DNA of 64,000 nt from positions 1 to 64,000 of the forward strand of contig DASRFA010000032.1 in the NCBI GenBank assembly GCA_035651755.1, read 5' to 3'. Numbering within the stretch: position 1 is the stretch's first letter; each line of letters starts with the position of its first letter. Below are positions 61,109 through 64,000 of this stretch, piece after piece. The position numbers and the translations under genes were made by a program. Below the pieces are notes generated by a model. That model was given only the letters and a program-made list of their open reading frames with translations, did no database searches and had not been told where the DNA came from. The stretch comes from DASRFA01 sp035651755. Lineage in GTDB: Bacteria; Desulfobacterota; Binatia; UBA12015.

Positions 61109-61522
61109 ATGCGCGGGCGGTTCGTAGTCGCTGCCGTCCTCGCGATCCTGCTGCTCGGGAGCAGCTTCGCTCACGCCCTTCGGCTCTGCGCGATCTCGCG
61201 CCACGACGTCCGACTCGCGACCGGACACTGCCCCGCGCACGCCCCGGGCGATCACGCCGGGCGATCGAGCGGCTCGGAGCCCTGGAAGGTGCCGCGCTGC
61301 TGCGATCCTTCCATCGCGATCGCGGCCATCCCAAGCGCGAGAGCCACCGTGGCCGTCGCCAGCGGGGCTCCTCTGTCGACCTCGGCCGCCCTCGACGTCG
61401 CACAGCTCGACCGACCTCGGGTTCTGGCGACGGCTCGATCGCTCCTCGTCACCGTCAGACGAGCGCCGCAGCGCTTCGGCGGCGTTCGCGATCATCTCGC
61501 CCAAGCCATCCTGCTGATCTGA
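61109..61522 (+). CDS. Small exported His/Cys protein upstream of efflux gene
   Basis: 137 aa. Signal peptide 1-24 (LLLGSSFAHA). Mature N-terminus has LCAISRHDVRLATGHCPAHA, then DHAG and RCCD, a Cys/His arrangement that could bind copper or another soft metal; the rest is Ala/Val-rich without motifs. Small proteins like this often precede TolC-family genes in copper and silver loci. Reads in the same direction as the TolC-family gene 237 bp downstream. Confidence 0.65.
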   Translation: MRGRFVVAAVLAILLLGSSFAHALRLCAISRHDVRLATGHCPAHAPGDHAGRSSGSEPWKVPRCCDPSIAIAAIPSARATVAVASGAPLSTSAALDVAQLDRPRVLATARSLLVTVRRAPQRFGGVRDHLAQAILLI

Positions 61523-61759
61523 CTCGCGTCGCATCGGCGCTCGCCGGCCGTGGACGGGCTGTCAGCGAGCGGAGCCGAGTGGAGGCGACGCCCGCCGATC
61601 GAAGCGGCTTCGTCGACGTCGTTCGGCCTGCTCGCCGCGGCGCTCTGCCGCGCCTCGCCGCGCGCGCAACGCGGCACGACGGCACGCCGCCTGACCGATC
61701 GTGCCGCACGCGGACTGCCGACTCTCACGAGGTCCGACCCGAGAACCAGGAGACTTGCG
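61523..61759. other. Intergenic region before the efflux gene
   Basis: 237 bp without a conserved coding frame; only the ribosome site AGGAG (61748-61752) before the TolC-family start is recognisable. Confidence 0.35.
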
Positions 61760-63289
61760 ATGGCAGATCAGCTAAAGACTCCGGTCGAGACACGACCACG
61801 TTGCGCTGCGGCGCGAGCCGCGAGCGCTCGCAGCGCGCTCGACGTGTCGCTCGTGGCGTCGGCGGTGGTCGCGGCATGCGCCCTCACCGCCTGCGCGCAG
61901 GTGGCGCCTCGGGCGGCGTTTCCCGAGGTACAGACGCTCGTAGCCGAACGCGGCGTTCCCGAGAAGATCCGCTGGCGCGACGGAAGCGCCGAGGACGGCG
62001 CCGCCGACGATGCCGTGCGACGGCTACTCGCGACCGAACTCACGCCGGACGCCGCCGTGCAGATCGCGCTCCTCAATAACCCTTCCGTTCAGGCGACGTA
62101 CGAGGACCTCGGCGTCGCGCAGTCGGACCTCGTGCAGGCGGGGCTTCTCAAGAACCCCGTGTTCGTCGGCTCGGTCACGTTCGGCAACGTGAGCCCCGGC
62201 TACGACTTCGACGTCGCACAGACGTTCCTCGACCTGCTCCTGCGGCCGGCTCGTGAGCGCATCGCCGGCGCACAGCTCGAGGAGGCACGGCTCCGGGTGG
62301 CCGGGGACGTGTTCGCGCTCGTGACCCAGGTGCGAGGCGCGTATTACACGCTGCAGGGCGCCGAGCAGCTCGTCGATCTGCTCGAGAGCGTCTCGGCCGC
62401 GAGCGCCGCGAGCGCGGAGCTCGCCGAGCGGCTCCACGACGCCGGGAACGCGAGCGAGCTGGAGCTCGCGAGCGAGCAGGCGGGCCGCCAGCAGGCCGCC
62501 GCGGACGTGCTGCGCGCGGAGGCCGACACGATCGCGCCGCGCGAAGACCTGCGTCGCCTGATGGGCCTTTCAGCGAGCAATGCCGCTATCGACGTCCCGG
62601 CCGTGCTGCCGGCTCTGCCGGCGAGCGACCCCGAGCTCGCGAGCTTGCTTGCGCTCGCGAACGAGCGCCGGCTCGAGCTGGCCGCCGCCCGCCAGGAGCA
62701 GACGGCGCTCGCCGAGACGCTCGCGACCGTCCGGCAGTGGCGGTACGTCGGCAGCGTCGACGTCGGCGCCATGGCCCACCGCGAGCAGGGTGATCGCAAC
62801 TGGGTCGCCGGGCCGAGCGTGTCGCTCGACCTCCCGCTCTTCGACCAGCGCCAGGCCGAGATCGCGCGCCTCGAGTCGCGCGTCCGTCAGAGCGAGCTCC
62901 GAGCCGAGGCGCTGGGGCTCGACGTCGCCTCCGACGTGCGACGCGCCCACGAGAAGCTGCAACGGGCCCGTCGCCTCGCCGAGCACGATCGGGACGCCTT
63001 GATCCCGGTGCGCGAGCGCGTCGTCGCCCTCTCGCTCGAGCACTACAACTTCATGCTGCTCGGCGCGTTCGATCTTCTCACTGCGAAGCAGGCGGAGATC
63101 GCCGCCTATCGCGACTACGTCGCCGCAATCCGAGACTACTGGATCGCGCGCGTGGAGCTCGATCACGCGGTCGGGGCGCGGGTGGGCGATCTCGCACCCG
63201 CGCAGAGCGATCGCACCGTGCGGCCGTCCGAAGATCGCCACTCGACGATGCCGCCGGAGCACGCCGGACATCACCATGGAGGTCACTGA
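61760..63289 (+). CDS. TolC-family outer-membrane efflux lipoprotein
   Basis: 509 aa. N-terminal hydrophobic segment with lipobox-like ALTACAQ (Cys about residue 47). TolC fold: LTPDAAVQIALLNNPSVQATYEDL, then QTFLDLLLRPARERIAGAQL, a long helical coiled region and the second repeat with ARQEQTALAETLATVRQ and SLDLPLFDQRQAEIARLESRV. C-terminal tail is His-rich (MPPEHAGHHHGGH), seen in copper-linked members. Two bp before the multicopper oxidase start, so co-transcribed. Probably the outer-membrane part of metal tolerance; no inner-membrane pump is in the window. Confidence 0.92.
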   Translation: MADQLKTPVETRPRCAAARAASARSALDVSLVASAVVAACALTACAQVAPRAAFPEVQTLVAERGVPEKIRWRDGSAEDGAADDAVRRLLATELTPDAAVQIALLNNPSVQATYEDLGVAQSDLVQAGLLKNPVFVGSVTFGNVSPGYDFDVAQTFLDLLLRPARERIAGAQLEEARLRVAGDVFALVTQVRGAYYTLQGAEQLVDLLESVSAASAASAELAERLHDAGNASELELASEQAGRQQAAADVLRAEADTIAPREDLRRLMGLSASNAAIDVPAVLPALPASDPELASLLALANERRLELAAARQEQTALAETLATVRQWRYVGSVDVGAMAHREQGDRNWVAGPSVSLDLPLFDQRQAEIARLESRVRQSELRAEALGLDVASDVRRAHEKLQRARRLAEHDRDALIPVRERVVALSLEHYNFMLLGAFDLLTAKQAEIAAYRDYVAAIRDYWIARVELDHAVGARVGDLAPAQSDRTVRPSEDRHSTMPPEHAGHHHGGH

Positions 63290-63291
63290 TC

Positions 63292-64000
63292 ATGTGGACG
63301 AGACGTCGCGTCGTCGCTTCCGCGCTCGCCGGCGCCGGGATGGGCGCGCTGCAGGCGATGCGCGCGCGAGCGGCAGAGGATTCGTCGGCCGGCCACGAGC
63401 ACCATCATCATCACGGCGCCGGCGGGCCTGGCGCACCCGCTCCTTCCGAAGCCGAGCCCGAGGCACCGCCCCCGGGCGATGTACGGGCCGAGCTCGGCTA
63501 CCAGCCGGTCGTGACGCCGAACGGCTCGACCTTGCCGTGGGCGATGAAGGACGGCGTCAAGGAGTTCCACCTCGTCGCCGGGCCCGTCGAGCGCGAGTTC
63601 GCGCCCGGCATGAAGGTCAAGTGCTGGGGCTACAACGGCCAGACACCCGGGCCGACGATCGAGGCCGTCGAGGGCGACCGCGTCCGCATCCTGGTCACGA
63701 ACCGCCTCCCCGAGGAGACGTCAATCCACTGGCACGGCGTCCTTCTGCCGAACGGGATGGACGGCGTGAGCGGGCTCACGCAGCCCGCGATCGGACCGGG
63801 CGAGACCTACGCCTACGAGTTCACGCTCCGCCAGCACGGCACGCAGATGTACCACCCGCACGCCGACGAGATGCTGCAGATGGCGGTCGGGATGATGGGT
63901 CTCTTCGTGATCCACCCCAAGTCGCCGCCCGACCCGCCGGTCGATCGCGACTTCGCGATCATGCTGCACGAGTGGGCCGTCCACCCCGGAACGTACCGCC
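63292..64000 (+). CDS. Tat-exported multicopper oxidase (3' truncated by window edge)
   Basis: 236 residues seen, open at the window end. Tat signal MWTRRRVVASALAGAGMGAL; then a His-rich stretch (GHEHHHHHG) and an acidic linker. First cupredoxin domain has CWGYNGQTPGPTIEAVEGDR, the type 2/3 copper motif SIHWHGVLLPNGMDG and QMYHPHADEM, as in CopA/laccase-like copper-tolerance oxidases. GGAGG lies 9 bases before ATG 63292. Likely oxidises Cu(I) in the periplasm; follows the TolC-family gene directly. Confidence 0.93.
   Translation, partial: MWTRRRVVASALAGAGMGALQAMRARAAEDSSAGHEHHHHHGAGGPGAPAPSEAEPEAPPPGDVRAELGYQPVVTPNGSTLPWAMKDGVKEFHLVAGPVEREFAPGMKVKCWGYNGQTPGPTIEAVEGDRVRILVTNRLPEETSIHWHGVLLPNGMDGVSGLTQPAIGPGETYAYEFTLRQHGTQMYHPHADEMLQMAVGMMGLFVIHPKSPPDPPVDRDFAIMLHEWAVHPGTYR

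Overview
The window is high-GC (visibly around two-thirds G+C or more), densely packed bacterial DNA with short intergenic gaps, 4-nt stop/start overlaps and many secreted proteins. The gene mix (OpcA-type G6PDH partner, carotenoid oxygenase, WS/DGAT acyltransferase, DUF1501/DUF1800 pair, proteins with TSP3 repeats, Pro/Thr linkers and multiheme or diheme cytochromes) suggests an uncultured, soil- or sediment-type member of the Binatota/Desulfobacterota/Myxococcota part of the tree. That placement is inference; no marker gene here settles it.

Layout. 1-6202: a sugar-phosphate operon tkt(partial)-rpiA-zwf-opcA-glk, translationally coupled at three junctions or nearly so. 6206-11296: aldo/keto reductase, an orphan NFACT-R domain protein, a TetR-carotenoid oxygenase pair, an SMP-30 lactonase and a small membrane ORF. 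11565-15691: a secreted cytochrome-like protein with DUF1800 and DUF1501 proteins, probably one transcription unit with a recognisable promoter. 15760-24686: D-Ala-D-Ala dipeptidase, a penicillin-acylase-family hydrolase coupled to a TetR regulator, an iron-permease-like protein, a solute-binding protein without signal peptide, a chrBA chromate pair and an aquaporin. 24997-40705: a run of very large exported proteins (acylase with Ca-binding and Cys repeats, an Ig-like protein, a Pro/Thr-linker protein, a beta-helix/TSP3/diheme fusion, a TolB-like propeller, a propeller/diheme cytochrome) that share C-terminal modules; a dead alpha-L-rhamnosidase relic lies inside it. 40882-45702: WS/DGAT, a membrane protein, an epoxide-hydrolase-like enzyme and a TauD-type dioxygenase. 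45731-47805: an arsenic locus arsR-aqpS-arsC divergent from an arsI-type C-As lyase, with palindromes in the shared promoter. 48043-54269: a hexaheme cytochrome, a DUF4239 protein, a secreted protein that joins a Cys repeat to an Rhs core end, and a methyltransferase with an early in-frame TAG.

54400-64000 looks like a remodelled accessory region. It opens at a 3' fragment of a tRNA-Asn gene and strong palindromes, then holds a Cys-rich exported protein, a piece of a cyclase gene, a decayed IS21 element, two P-type ATPase tails, two related small exported proteins, a membrane methyltransferase, a frameshifted nucleotidyl cyclase, and finally an intact copper-type set (small His/Cys exported protein, TolC-family lipoprotein, Tat-exported multicopper oxidase running off the end).

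The most unusual material is the exported-protein cluster with shuffled C-terminal modules (24997-40705 and 52276-53298) and the gene graveyard of 54400-60914. No CRISPR array, complete tRNA or rRNA was found.
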